Shown here piece after piece: positions 56,801-61,276 of a stretch of DNA of 64,000 bases. The stretch comes from Pseudoscleropodium purum (Eukaryota > Streptophyta > Bryopsida > Hypnales > Brachytheciaceae). The position numbers were made by a program, and so were the translations under genes. The DNA lies in assembly GCA_963969395.1 (NCBI GenBank), contig OZ017795.1, positions 22,921,063-22,985,062 on the forward strand, read 5' to 3'. The notes under the pieces were generated by a model, which had not been told where the DNA came from, ran no database searches, and saw only the letters and a program-made list of their open reading frames with translations. Position 1 is the first letter of the stretch. Each line of letters starts with the position of its first letter.

Positions 56801-59038
56801 GTAATAATTAAATTTAAATTTAAAATTCAATAAACAAAATGGACTTACAATATATTTAATAATGCAGTTTTTTAAGAAAGAATAAAAAATACTTGGTAAA
56901 TTTTTCTCAAAATACTATATTTGGCACATTAGTTAAAGTTTATTAAACTAAATATTGTTAAAATTTTCAAGGGTTGCAATTCAAGTGACTTTGTGTTGCT
57001 ACACTACAAAAATTGAGTTTAAATTTTTAAGATTAATATGTTTAATCATTTTTGGAAATGATCATTATTTATCAAAGTAATATTAAATTTTTTTGTCAAA
57101 ATATTACATTTTTTCATCAATTCTTTTTTGAATAAAACTTTTTTCAATAAAAGTTGTTAAAATATTTTTTGATTTACTTCACCAAACATATCCTAAAATT
57201 ACATCATACAAAAATGATTGCAAGTTAATTTCAAAATCATACTAAAGAAATGAATTAAGTTATTGTTAAGATTTATTTATCTAACCAAAAAAAAACTTAC
57301 AAGAATTTTCAATCATATTCTAGGTCTTAATTGCTATAATATGAATTAATTGTATAGTAGTTCCATATACATATCTTTTCTTTCTCTTTCTATAATTCAA
57401 AATAGTATTTAAATTTTTTAGAATAATATTTATTTATTTATTTTATTTTTTTACATATAAATAATATTATTTGTACGTATACTTGAATAATAATTTTAAA
57501 ATTAATTGATTTTTAGAAAGACTAAATATTTTATTTAGTTTTTTTTAACCTACAAAGATAATGAAATTCAGTAAAAAGAAAATTTATAAATTATTAGAAA
57601 AATGTTGAATCCAAATCCAAATTAAATTAATTTCATTTTTTATTATGTAAAATACAAAGATGAAGTTTATATATATATATATAGACCAACTCACTTATGA
57701 ACACAATATCCAGAGTATGAATTATTATTTGATTCAGCTTTAGAACAAATTTCATTCACTTTATTTGAAGTTACATTGCTTTTTAATTTCAAAATGTATC
57801 TACAAAACAAAGAATAGACATAAGGTCACTGAAAATGAATGCATTTCTATTTTACAAAAATATCAGATTTAAGTACTTTGTATTCTATGACATAATTATA
57901 TATGTGCCTCGAGATTTCATAATTCAATACTTATAAGGTACAAAGTCCAAATTTTTGACTTTCATATCAAAAATTTCAATCCTTCAATTCAAGTTGAATG
58001 AAAGTATACTTGCCTTCTTCAAATCTATTTAGATTTTTATTTTTTTATTAAATTACATATTGCAATTTCATACTATACATATCAAACTTGTATGTATCTT
58101 AGAGACGTTTGATTTTTTGAGGATCATGAAAAATTGTTGTTTTATTGTTGAAAGTGTTTTTCAAGTATCCCTATACTAAATGCAAAATTTTTTGGCTAAA
58201 TAAAAAAATCCATATTTGCCAAAATAGCTTCATATGGATTTATATAATTGCATCATTGTCTACAAAATTGTTTGAAATATTTTTATACCATTATATGTAG
58301 AATAATCTTAAAATCTTAAATATAAAAAATTCAAATTTTGAATTGTACTAAGAATTTATTTTACTAATGCTAAAACAACATAAGTGATTTAGGGATTAAT
58401 GACAAAACTTCTCACATTGCAAGAAATGTTTTGCTAAGCAAAATTTCTTTATATCTTATCTTCAATTTACTTTAAAATCATAAAGATTTTCTTTTTTTAA
58501 TTTTATACTATTTTGAAAGAAAAAAATTCAATAATTAAACTATACTTTTCATGATTTACAACCATCTTCTGCTAATCCTATGCTTTCACTTAGTACAATT
58601 TTTTAGAATTGCAAACTTCAATTGATGCTCAAAATATAAGATGTCTACTTGTATGCATGGAATTTTCTTAAAACTACTTTGTTATACTTTAGAAAAAATA
58701 AACCATAAAAATTTTGAATAGGCAATCATGATTATTCTTCACAAGTAGATCTATAAAAGAATATTCTTTTTTTTTGGTATACATGAGCTACAATAGTAAA
58801 AAATTTTAAGGATTGTAAATAGCATCACATACCTTGTTGGAGTGGTATGGGATTCCAACTCTGCAAGATTGTCGTTATTAAGGTCAAATTGGCTGCCACA
58901 ATTATATAATTGGACATTGCCTTTTCCAGTGTGACATGATGAATAAAGTTGTTCTACTTTAGCATTTACATTTACATTTATTATTGTAAAAATTGTAGAT
59001 ATAGACAATAATACACTTAGAAATTTAAAGCCATTCAT
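5858..59038 (-). CDS. Membrane-anchored subtilisin-like protease with TSP1 and EGF modules (26 exons, complete)
   Basis: Spliced gene, 1392 aa. Exons in transcript order: 58833-59038, 57695-57799, 46057-46339, 45272-45422, 44352-44585, 43013-43155, 40774-40857, 38095-38383, 34583-34681, 33847-34034, 33475-33654, 33004-33070, 30069-30268, 29357-29443, 26320-26411, 23223-23493, 21383-21466, 17674-17811, 17340-17510, 17100-17161, 13940-14156, 11556-11628, 11183-11283, 10913-11026, 10500-10755, 5858-6141. All junctions are GT-AG and all phases match. Layout: signal peptide 1-26; I9 propeptide about 69-143; S8A domain about 160-430 (D197, H243, N331, S396); beta-rich linker to 531; PPC-like domain 532-676; four TSP1 repeats 724-950; EGF-like about 956-983; paired-Cys/CGxC region 988-1083; unassigned domain about 1086-1213; CGNGVCEKGE module 1230-1268; EGF-like 1281-1308; helix about 1352-1372; basic tail. 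The motifs predict an active endopeptidase, autoprocessed on secretion and held at the cell surface. The substrate is unknown. Coding sequence is AT-rich and Asn/Ile/Lys/Ser-rich, unlike the SART-1 exon at the right edge. Confidence 0.9.
8071..8480 (+). mobile_element. Probable TTAA element, partial
   Basis: Starts TTAACCCCTAAAT. At about 8435-8470 it shows the internal ttaatatcttacgatc word that recurs near the right ends of the family. No matching right end was found; the right limit given is only where similarity fades. Confidence 0.35.
8794..9057 (-). mobile_element. Helitron-like element, copy A
   Basis: On the minus strand it starts TC after an A, has the family head (attaggttgc, then tttgttttg runs) and ends CACACTAG followed by T. 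The 3' hairpin is decayed (ccaaggcaatggcataagg). Confidence 0.75.
9273..10247 (+). mobile_element. TTAA-bounded element, copy 3
   Basis: TTAACCCCTAAAC at the left and ATTTAGGGGTTAA at the right, 975 bp. Long similarity to the copies at 1181-2066, 26820-27325 and, inverted, 24423-25364. Confidence 0.85.
10500..10755 (-). CDS. Protease exon 25: CGNGVCEKGE cysteine module and start of EGF-like 2
   Basis: Residues 1214-1298 plus one base. CGNGVCEKGERC...TCCFEDCP is a compact module of the CGNG.CE.GE.C...CC..DCP type seen in extracellular cysteine-rich proteins. CSGKGLCLDASGQCQCFLG opens a second EGF-like unit. The donor gtttgtac is weak, but phase forces this choice. Confidence 0.89.
10913..11026 (-). 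CDS. Protease exon 24: polar spacer
   Basis: Residues 1176-1213, 38 codons, phase 0. DRLTQMIFASNDIYQVLRSI is probably helical, followed by an Asn-rich stretch (NISNEYSIDEKNSNNN) with one sequon. No domain recognised. Confidence 0.8.
11183..11283 (-). CDS. Protease exon 23: unassigned domain with two cysteines
   Basis: Residues 1142-1175. NCSTSMDRAEACLQNGYYDE, then FGIISMTLLPKPK. The two cysteines probably pair. Ends phase 0 at gtactacg. Function not recognised. Confidence 0.8.
11556..11628 (-). CDS. Protease exon 22: unassigned domain
   Basis: Residues 1118-1141 plus one base. IASKLGLGDGSIIISSMQLK is a helix-turn-strand that fits the second half of a small alpha/beta (SEA- or ferredoxin-like) fold begun in exon 21. 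The family is not recognised. Phases and splice sites fit. Confidence 0.78.
11629..13939 (-). other. Intron 21 of the protease gene (2311 bp)
   Basis: AT-rich; no element recognised. A 61-codon open frame at 12475-12660 (+) has less biased residue use than its surroundings, but no start context, splice partners or family. Confidence 0.6.
13940..14156 (-). CDS. Protease exon 21: second CC..DECxxC unit and start of unassigned domain
   Basis: Residues 1045-1117. TCCSTIRDEKGICCSSGYFD, then ECHICDGDGITC, repeats the pattern of exon 20. ITLLVNFNSDLTITNEAHEKWKLLI then begins an alternating strand/helix segment. Ends phase 0 at the donor gtaagaca. Confidence 0.86.
14157..17099 (-). other. Intron 20 of the protease gene (2943 bp)
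   Basis: Holds a mariner-type MITE at 15245-15864. The rest is AT-rich with nothing recognised. Confidence 0.7.
15245..15864. mobile_element. Mariner/Stowaway-type MITE, 620 bp, copy 1
   Basis: Left end TACCTCCTCCATCCCAAAAT and right end, read inward, TACTATTCCTTTCGTCCC then AAAATGATCTT. This is the CTCC..CGTCCCAAAAT terminal pattern of plant mariner-like MITEs, with TA at both edges. No intact transposase. Confidence 0.75.
17100..17161 (-). CDS. Protease exon 20: CC..DACGQC cysteine module
   Basis: Residues 1025-1044 plus two bases. DGLCCEEGNIDACGQCNGVA resembles the CC..G..D.CG.C.G.G units found in various extracellular proteins of protists and animals. Ends phase 2 at gtaaaaat. Confidence 0.83.
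17340..17510 (-). CDS. Protease exon 19: EGF-like module and paired-Cys segment
   Basis: Residues 968-1024. DGKCICQEGWEGHQCEN is the C-x-C....GW.G..C signature of EGF-like domains. KKCQGRP..NCCPYY..RKCCKSS begins a region of paired cysteines (1002/1003, 1014/1015). Ends phase 0 at gtaaatta. Confidence 0.87.
17674..17811 (-). CDS. Protease exon 18: end of TSP1 repeat 4, start of EGF-like module
   Basis: Residues 922-967. CVDGSGVTSPLQLCD is the typical second half of a TSP1 repeat. CDSQINCSEYGQFE leads into the EGF-like module of exon 19. Phase 0 at both ends; donor gtatgttg. Confidence 0.86.
18685..18730 (+). repeat. CTTTCC-type pyrimidine microsatellite
   Basis: Irregular tandem copies of ctttcc/ccttt. 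It is not a telomere array. Confidence 0.85.
20408..20434. repeat. Short hairpin in GC-richer patch
   Basis: TGACTTGGCAGT, loop GTG, ACTGCCATGTCA: 12-bp arms with one mismatch. It sits in a patch of about 250 bp that is richer in G+C than the intron around it and may be a repeat end. Confidence 0.6.
21383..21466 (-). CDS. Protease exon 17: start of TSP1 repeat 4
   Basis: Residues 894-921, 28 codons, phase 0. PCQTYSWLVGPWNDCLGTCE, then GIQRRQVQ, is the W..GPW..C...C....R.R.V start of a TSP1 repeat. The donor is a consensus gtaagtaa. Confidence 0.87.
21467..23222 (-). other. Intron 16 of the protease gene (1756 bp)
   Basis: AT-rich; nothing recognised. Confidence 0.65.
23223..23493 (-). CDS. 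Protease exon 16: TSP1 repeat 2 end and repeat 3
   Basis: Residues 803-893. LCLDNLGNIAHSSLCG..QSCVSQTC finishes repeat 2. WDVMNWEFCNVPCGTGVRSR through KKPCNTH is repeat 3, the only one of the four not split by an intron. The exon ends at CAT/GTGATTAT, so CNTH joins PCQTY of exon 17. Confidence 0.89.
23494..26319 (-). other. Intron 15 of the protease gene (2826 bp)
   Basis: About one third is a TTAA element (24423-25364). The flanks are unassigned AT-rich sequence. Confidence 0.7.
24423..25364 (-). mobile_element. TTAA-bounded element, copy 4 (inverted)
   Basis: CTAACCCCAAAG at the left and CTTTGGGGGTTAA at the right, 942 bp. The inside aligns in reverse to the copies at 1181 and 9273. Confidence 0.78.
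26320..26411 (-). CDS. Protease exon 15: TSP1 repeat 1/2 junction
   Basis: Residues 773-802 plus two bases. ECNVIEC closes repeat 1. YVGPWNECDKICGEGYQK opens repeat 2 (GPW..C...CG.G). Ends phase 2 at gtgataaa. Confidence 0.85.
26820..27325 (+). mobile_element. TTAA-family element, copy 5, truncated
   Basis: Aligns to the first half of the 9273-10247 copy (cacaacatgtgcccaaggag, later aagttatgaggagtttt) and stops abruptly at about 27325. The left end is degraded. Confidence 0.65.
27843..28176. repeat. Large near-perfect palindrome (core)
   Basis: Arms of about 150 bp (left from near 27838, right to near 28180) around a loop of about 43 bp. I count one mismatch in the core arms (aacaacaac versus aacatcaac). 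Weaker inverted similarity runs outward to about 27760 and 28260. The two mirror-image open frames (27845-28027 + and 27992-28174 -) result from the symmetry. A transcript would fold into a long double-stranded RNA. Confidence 0.9.
28521..28563. repeat. 15-bp perfect inverted repeat
   Basis: TGTCCCTTTTGAGTA at 28521-28535 and its exact complement at 28549-28563, with a 13-nt loop. Confidence 0.85.
29357..29443 (-). CDS. Protease exon 14: second half of TSP1 repeat 1
   Basis: Residues 744-772, 29 codons, phase 0 at both ends. DATFKCYIGNYVEVDASNC is the central strand of the repeat with two of its cysteines. The closing cysteines are in exon 15 (ECNVIEC). Confidence 0.83.
29444..30068 (-). other. 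Intron 13 of the protease gene (625 bp)
   Basis: AT-rich; nothing recognised. Confidence 0.7.
30069..30268 (-). CDS. Protease exon 13: Ser/Thr-rich spacer and first half of TSP1 repeat 1
   Basis: Residues 677-743. A Thr/Ser-rich spacer comes first (ATTSPISIVTTSSIQVSS). It is followed by YFWSTNAWAPCNSSCGGGYQ, the W..W..C..SCGGG start of a thrombospondin type 1 repeat. Ends phase 0 at gtacctaa. Confidence 0.87.
30269..33003 (-). other. Intron 12 of the protease gene (2735 bp)
   Basis: Holds a full TTAA element at 31468-32367. The rest is unassigned. Confidence 0.7.
31468..32367 (+). mobile_element. TTAA-bounded element, copy 6
   Basis: TTAACCCCTTGAGTCCCAAAG at the left (first 20 bases diagnostic) and GACTTTAGGGATTAA at the right, 900 bp. 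Same internal subtype as 2179-3099 (shared attagctttgg and, further in, atttcaattccatctta). Confidence 0.78.
33004..33070 (-). CDS. Protease exon 12: PPC-like domain, last strands
   Basis: Residues 655-676. The acceptor is atataaag; the upstream AG at 33089 would put stops or the wrong phase in frame. It reads IIDGWSTLGGIFGFVLTN, equivalent to the VDGY....G.F.L.V end of PPC domains. Phase 1 end at gtgatttg. Confidence 0.8.
33071..33474 (-). other. Intron 11 of the protease gene (404 bp)
   Basis: AT-rich; nothing recognised. Confidence 0.7.
33475..33654 (-). CDS. Protease exon 11: PPC-like domain, core
   Basis: Residues 595-654. VTVSLNSTDTDFDTILSAY and IGCNDDAWNQLS match the PPC core (V.L.....DT.L..Y and CNDD). 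The exon ends at TTT/GTAAATTC so that LTYIF joins exon 12 as a continuous strand (LTYIF-IIDGWSTLGG). The open frame past the donor does not fit the fold. Confidence 0.87.
33847..34034 (-). CDS. Protease exon 10: PPC-like domain, first part
   Basis: Residues 532-594. N-x-C pairs, LPFAYVENAMRY and GPDVVFQYTPKSN match the opening of bacterial pre-peptidase C-terminal (PPC) domains, where a GPDVVY.F.P strand is typical. Such domains often follow secreted protease domains. Ends phase 0 at gtatgtta. Confidence 0.85.
34035..34582 (-). other. Intron 9 of the protease gene (548 bp)
   Basis: AT-rich; nothing recognised. Confidence 0.7.
34583..34681 (-). CDS. Protease exon 9: linker beta domain
   Basis: Residues 499-531. 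It follows tttatgtag and reads DYLDRGSVIQWSFSS..ARYNISPEGYVMSLDT, completing the beta-rich linker of exon 8. It ends phase 1 at gtatatat. Recognised by splice sites and phase; the family is uncertain. Confidence 0.8.
34720..35000 (+). repeat. Unclassified interspersed repeat, copy 1
   Basis: Shares about 270 bp with 43300-43575, strongest around tatgtgatatgt.c.aatgtgat and atatgtggatgaatgttgaa. No clear ends. Confidence 0.65.
36454..36916 (-). mobile_element. Helitron-like element, copy B
   Basis: Minus strand: starts TCTATATCC, head taggttgtttgttttgttt, ends GGCACACTAG followed by T. About 463 bp. Confidence 0.72.
37445..37801 (-). mobile_element. Helitron-like element, copy C
   Basis: Minus strand: A/TCTACAACTTAAATTAGG at the start, GGCATACTAG/T at the end. 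About 357 bp. Aligns to copy B over most of its length. Confidence 0.75.
38095..38383 (-). CDS. Protease exon 8: end of S8 domain and beta-rich linker
   Basis: Residues 403-498 plus one base. AGGAALYLSQ and ARPKDVRQALLDAC are the terminal helices of the S8 fold. The rest (FYNVSEGTSQTSTISLRIKP..VTFTPTL) has the V.EG...T..I.L...P...V rhythm of Calx-beta-like strands, which I call only tentatively. An open frame runs on to 38048, but the exon must stop at the donor G/GTATTTC so that exon 9 continues in frame as PSI-DYLDRGSVIQW. The acceptor side abuts a half MITE. Confidence 0.87.
38384..38501 (-). mobile_element. Half CACTA-type MITE abutting exon 8
   Basis: On the minus strand it matches the first half of the element at 41209-41430: aagaaaaagggatattttaa, then tatagccctaaacataagat, then tttactaaaaacacatatat. 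It runs directly into the tattttag acceptor of intron 7. Confidence 0.72.
38725..40322 (-). mobile_element. LINE fragment, 5'-truncated, ORF2 C-terminus decayed
   Basis: Minus strand. Reads FIWSIWHGVVMVNS, a stop, RAQTVLGLDASCGYCLS, then HHLLSSSP: the zinc-binding zf-RVT region found at the end of plant LINE/RT ORF2 proteins. Further pieces lie in other frames (38850-39149, 39777-39986), so it is broken by stops and frameshifts. The 3' end is aatggttcaccatttgtcat followed by poly-A (poly-T on + at 38725-38733). Imperfect target duplication: aattagaatcaat at 38713-38725 versus aattagaaccatt from 40323. Visibly GC-richer than the host intron. Confidence 0.72.
40774..40857 (-). CDS. Protease exon 7: catalytic Ser
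   Basis: Residues 375-402, exactly 28 codons, phase 0 at both ends. It contains ISGTSMACPHV, the diagnostic S8 serine motif; Ser396 is the nucleophile. Upstream GELITSTWNT aligns with the G..I.ST.... segment that precedes this motif in the family. It lies between the intron carrying two CACTA MITEs and the intron carrying the LINE. Confidence 0.94.
41209..41430. mobile_element. CACTA-type MITE, copy 1 (222 bp)
   Basis: Left end (CGT)TACAAGAAAAAAGGGTA, right end read inward CACTACAAGAAAAAAAG. CACTACAAGAAAA is the characteristic end of plant CACTA (CMC) elements. The inside is an imperfect palindrome. Confidence 0.8.
42709..42931. mobile_element. CACTA-type MITE, copy 2
   Basis: Left TACAAGAAAAAGGGGTGC, right read inward CACTACAAGAAAAAAGGGTG. 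Same internal sequence as copy 1 (aacataagattataa.taatgacc). The left terminal CAC is lost. Confidence 0.8.
43013..43155 (-). CDS. Protease exon 6: oxyanion-hole region
   Basis: Residues 327-374 (with the preferred splice). ASGNFHDDACNYSPARV matches the AAGN..DA.NYSPA signature of proteinase K-like enzymes. Asn331 is the oxyanion-hole residue. The exon ends SSIIAP, phase 0, at gtaaggaa. The alternative acceptor at 43159 shifts the start by 4 nt. Confidence 0.9.
43300..43575 (+). repeat. Unclassified interspersed repeat, copy 2
   Basis: See the copy at 34720-35000. Same orientation on the + strand. Confidence 0.65.
44005..44072. repeat. (TA)34 microsatellite
   Basis: 68 bp of perfect TA, flanked by TGTG and CACACACA. 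The Tyr-Ile open frames over it are artefacts. Confidence 0.97.
44352..44585 (-). CDS. Protease exon 5: S8 core
   Basis: Residues 249-326. GVAKNAFVHPIRAL, then DGDGGYGNIINALDWL and AVISMSLA, match the core helix and strands of S8A enzymes (compare GVAKNA...VRVL and MSLGG in proteinase K). Its last bases read GGC ATT CTT GTA GTC A before gtaaatgc. A donor 7 nt earlier, gtagtcag, is an alternative; see findings. Confidence 0.9.
44586..45271 (-). other. Intron 4 of the protease gene (686 bp)
   Basis: 469 of its 686 bp are a Helitron-like element. Without it the intron would be about 217 bp. Confidence 0.8.
44779..45247 (-). mobile_element. Helitron-like element, copy D
   Basis: Minus strand: A/TCTATACATACATTAAATTA, taggttgtttgttttgtttg head, end GGTACACTAG/T. 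It begins about 25 bp from the exon 4 boundary. Confidence 0.78.
45272..45422 (-). CDS. Protease exon 4: S8 domain with catalytic His
   Basis: Residues 199-248 plus one base. It begins GIRCSHKDF, continuing the VDTG motif, and ends with NGHGTHCAG split across the intron. His243 is the catalytic base. Cys202, 224, 240 and 247 may form disulfides. A Helitron begins about 25 bp into the following intron. Confidence 0.93.
45423..46056 (-). other. Intron 3 of the protease gene (634 bp)
   Basis: Contains imperfect repeats of tatattataggtgt at about 45620-45715; nothing else recognised. Confidence 0.7.
46057..46339 (-). CDS. Protease exon 3: end of I9 propeptide, start of S8 domain with catalytic Asp
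   Basis: Residues 104-198. The WKGMLMVLTG segment and VEHVEVEGVVRV complete the I9 propeptide. WGLDRIDHQ followed by GTGVHIYIVDT is the hallmark start of proteinase K-type S8A domains; Asp197 in IVDT is the catalytic acid. The exon ends phase 0 at gtacgtac, so exon 4 supplies the Gly-Ile that normally follows VDT. Confidence 0.92.
48493..48695. mobile_element. CACTA-type MITE, copy 3
   Basis: Left end CACTACAAGAGAAAAGGGTG is intact. The right end (cctccttttttgtattg) is degraded. Same internal palindromic layout as the copies at 41.2 and 42.7 kb. Confidence 0.77.
48860..50200. repeat. Large palindrome (foldback), right arm interrupted
   Basis: The inner arms 49129-49315 and 49322-49516 are inverted copies. 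They continue outward as 48860-49128 against 49969-50200 once the TTAA element at 49523-49968 is skipped (for example aatttacatat.tcctatg and catggagcaa in both). Before that insertion it was a single palindrome of roughly 0.9 kb centred near 49318. The outer limits are fuzzy. Confidence 0.82.
49523..49968 (+). mobile_element. TTAA-bounded element, copy 7, nested in palindrome arm
   Basis: TTAACCCCTAAAGGACC at the left and CTGTAGAGGTTAA at the right, 446 bp including both TTAA. The opposite arm shows the unoccupied site (gacTTATttat against gacTTAActat), which fixes both edges and the TTAA duplication. Confidence 0.85.
51697..51782 (+). repeat. Short imperfect tandem repeat (aaaatggaatgaa)
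   Basis: About five spaced copies of aatggaatgaa, with two attttgtcataa / ggtttatgacat blocks in opposite sense. Confidence 0.6.
53171..53423 (+). mobile_element. Helitron-like element, copy E (best preserved 3' end)
   Basis: Plus strand: A/TCCTTCTATTAAGTTAGGC start, tttgttttgttttgtttg head, and a GC-rich 3' end CCGTGGCAACGGCACGG hairpin, then GGCACTCTAG followed by T. Hairpin plus CTAG/T is the Helitron 3' signature. Confidence 0.82.
53456..54180 (+). mobile_element. TTAA-family element, copy 8 (decayed right end)
   Basis: Left end CTAACCCCTAAATC. Internal subtype as at 31468 (gtgtatttcaattccatct). Right end, near 54150-54180, is no longer recognisable as the inverted repeat. Confidence 0.6.
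55640..56200. mobile_element. Mariner-type MITE, copy 2 (561 bp)
   Basis: Left TACTCCTTCTATCTTATAAC; right read inward TACTCCCTCGATCTCAAAAG. Both resemble the TACTCCCTC...TC.CAAAA ends of plant mariner-like MITEs, with TA at each edge. The 71-codon frame inside (55719-55934) is not recognised as a transposase. Confidence 0.75.
57695..57799 (-). CDS. Protease exon 2: first half of I9 propeptide
   Basis: Residues 69-103. It follows a ttttgtag acceptor and reads RYILKLKSNVTSNKVNEICS, the first strand and helix of an inhibitor-I9 fold, with an N-glycosylation sequon at Asn77. It ends in phase 2 before gtgagttg. It is isolated between a 1-kb and an 11-kb intron and is identified by splice sites, phase and fit to the I9 fold. 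Confidence 0.8.
57800..58832 (-). other. Intron 1 of the protease gene (1033 bp)
   Basis: AT-rich. TTTAGGGATTAA ending at 58399 looks like the right end of a TTAA-family element, but no partner end is seen. Confidence 0.65.
58833..59038 (-). CDS. Protease exon 1: start codon, signal peptide, propeptide start
   Basis: Residues 1-68 plus two bases of codon 69. ATG lies at 59036-59038. The first 26 residues are a typical signal peptide: a short polar start with one Lys, a Leu/Ile/Ser/Thr core, and a likely cut after VNA. Two cysteines follow (35 and 47). The exon ends ACA AG before the donor gtatgtga. This is the first Met of the frame that gives a signal peptide; no upstream exon is needed. 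Confidence 0.85.
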
Positions 59039-61013
59039 TTTTTTGGTTCTCTAAAATATTTTCTATTCTAATAATTTCATTACAAGCTTCTAATCATTTT
59101 CAATAATGCCAAAACAAGTAAAATTTTTTAATTAATTTTCATTTTTGAAGAATAACAACAATGTATCTAAGATAAAATTGACTTATAACAAAATACTTTT
59201 GTATTTGACAATTTCTGTTTTTTGGAAAAATAAAGTGTCAATTACTTTGTCATGTGGTTTATATTCTATTATAATACAACAAAGTATAATTATCAAAATT
59301 TCTAATACAGCATCTTCATTTGTAAATTATCCACTACCTACTAGATCTTTTTGTGACTCAAATATATTATCATTCTCTCTAAAAAACTCTTTTCTAAGTT
59401 TTATATTTAATCTTCTACAATTTGTTTTTAAATAATGAGCTCAAAGTACTCAAATGTCACTCTTTTGCTTCTCAATAGTCAATAGTGAAGGAAAGCTTGC
59501 ATTTATGTCAAAAGAAAAAGGAAAAGTGTTCAAATGTAAAATATAAAATCAATCACTTCATTCATTATAATTGCAAATCATAATTTTATTACTTTAACTT
59601 TGTACAATTGTCCACAATATTTCATAAGATCAAATGTTTTCATTGTACACTTTAATTTAATTCTAAATGGCCATTCATTTGTTACAAAACTATTCAATCT
59701 TTCAAATTTGATTTTGTTAATCAATTTTCATACAATGAAAATTTTCATCAAAAAAATTGAATATCATTGGAGTATATGATTAAAAACATCAGCAAACAAA
59801 ATATTTCATCAAAATTTTGTCATTTCTAAATTCTATTGATATTTAGGTCAAAGATGGTTTATGCATTGACGTATATATAAACTATTTGCTAATTTCTAAG
59901 TGATCACAAGTCCCACTTCAGATGCTATATATTAAGTCATAAAATTTTGAAGCTATACTACTAAGAATCTATAATTGAAGTTAAAATCCTTTCATCATGA
60001 TATATTTAGACTTCATAGCTATGTGTGCTTGATGCCCATTTTGTCTATTTTTTCATCACAATGTATTCAAACTCTACTATTTTTTGTATGTCCTTTCATA
60101 CATAATACATTTGAACTTCATCATCTCAGCTAGAATGCATTAGATCATAAATATTTGAAGTTTGTCCCATTAGATTAGATCGTCCTCCTTTGAAATATTA
60201 CAAGTTAAATTTTTTTGTTTTTTAAGAATAATTTATAAATTAAAACATTATAATTGGAAATTAAAATAATAAAATAATAAAATTTGTTAACTATGAAACA
60301 CTTGAAAGGGCATCTTTTAGATGATTCTAGGGAGGATTCAAGAATTATAAAAATAAAAAAAATAAAAAATTTAATTTTTTTTTTAAAATTTAAAATAAAT
60401 ATATATATATATATATATATTTGTTGTTTCGATGAAGAGCCAATTCACATGCAAAGAAAGACAAATTGACCCCAATGAAGGTAAAAAGATGCTTTGATGC
60501 AAACCCATAAATATTTTAGTTTGACACTTATCCAAATCCCATTTTTTTTTCCTACTAGCTCTTTTGAAATTAAATACTCTCTATTGATATTTTTTTCCTA
60601 CTAACTCTCTTAACATAATACATATGGGTGGATTTTTTCGTATGATTTTATTATATTTTTTCATATTATATACTCTTTATACCTACTAAAAATTTTAAAA
60701 TTGACAAACTAGAATTTTTCTTGTTATTACTTGTGACAATTGAATTGGAATAATTGAAAATTTTAAATGTTGAAATTTACAAATTTGTTATCTAGTTTAT
60801 AGATTTAAAACTATAAGGCTCTAAAATCTAGGAATTTGTAAATTATAAAATTAGGAAGCTAATGTATTTTCCAATTCCAATTTGTACATTAATTTGTAAA
60901 TTTTTAATCTAAAAAAGTGGAAAATTTTATAACTAGTAATTCAAAATAAGCTTGTCTATAGTAGTTTCTTTTAATTTATCAATTGCTAAAAATTTAATTT
61001 ATTGACATAGGAA
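59039..61013. other. Intergenic region upstream of the protease gene
   Basis: About 2 kb of AT-rich sequence that must hold the protease promoter. I cannot single out a TATA box in this composition. An AT microsatellite lies at 60399-60420. Confidence 0.55.
60399..60420. repeat. (AT)n microsatellite
   Basis: About 11 AT units. Confidence 0.9.
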
Positions 61014-61021
61014 GCTTTTAA

Positions 61022-61174
61022 CATGGTTGTCATATTGGACAAGTTACTATTCATTTCATGTCCTGTAGGACGAGTTATTATTCATCAAATGTACCTCTTA
61101 GGTACATTTGATGAATAATAACTCGTTCTACAGGACATGAAATGAATAGTAACTTGTCCAATATGACAACTATG
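61022..61174. mobile_element. 153-bp foldback MITE with 8-bp target duplication
   Basis: Two 75-bp arms (61022-61096 and 61100-61174) around a 3-nt loop. Only two mismatches, both G against A, which become G-U pairs in one of the two possible transcripts. Flanked by perfect GCTTTTAA at 61014-61021 and 61175-61182. An 8-bp duplication suggests hAT mobilisation. A transcript would fold into a microRNA-precursor-like hairpin. Confidence 0.9.
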
Positions 61175-61187
61175 GCTTTTAATCTTT

Positions 61188-61276
61188 TAACCCCTTGAAG
61201 ATCAAATTTTCAAATTCTAAACAACAAATAAATACAAAATATGTCTCTAGCATATAGAATTTTGTCTCTTTTCATC
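61188..61276 (+). mobile_element. Left end of a possible TTAA element, interrupted by hAT MITE
   Basis: TTAACCCCTTGAAG follows closely on the foldback element. The GC-rich hAT MITE is inserted 80 bp further on. No matching right end was identified. Confidence 0.35.

Larger units (their letters stand above)
46340..57694 (-). other. Intron 2 of the protease gene (11355 bp)
   Basis: The largest intron. It holds a CACTA MITE, a large palindrome with a nested TTAA element, a Helitron, another TTAA-type element and a mariner-type MITE, all listed separately. I looked for extra exons. None is needed: exons 2 and 3 join in phase inside the I9 domain. Long parts (46.4-48.4, 50.4-53.1 and 56.2-57.7 kb) are unassigned. 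Confidence 0.75.

Noticed and set aside
59145..59435. 96-codon frame upstream of the protease gene
   Set aside because: Low-complexity Ile/Ser/Asn/Leu composition expected of AT-rich DNA; no domain or conserved context.
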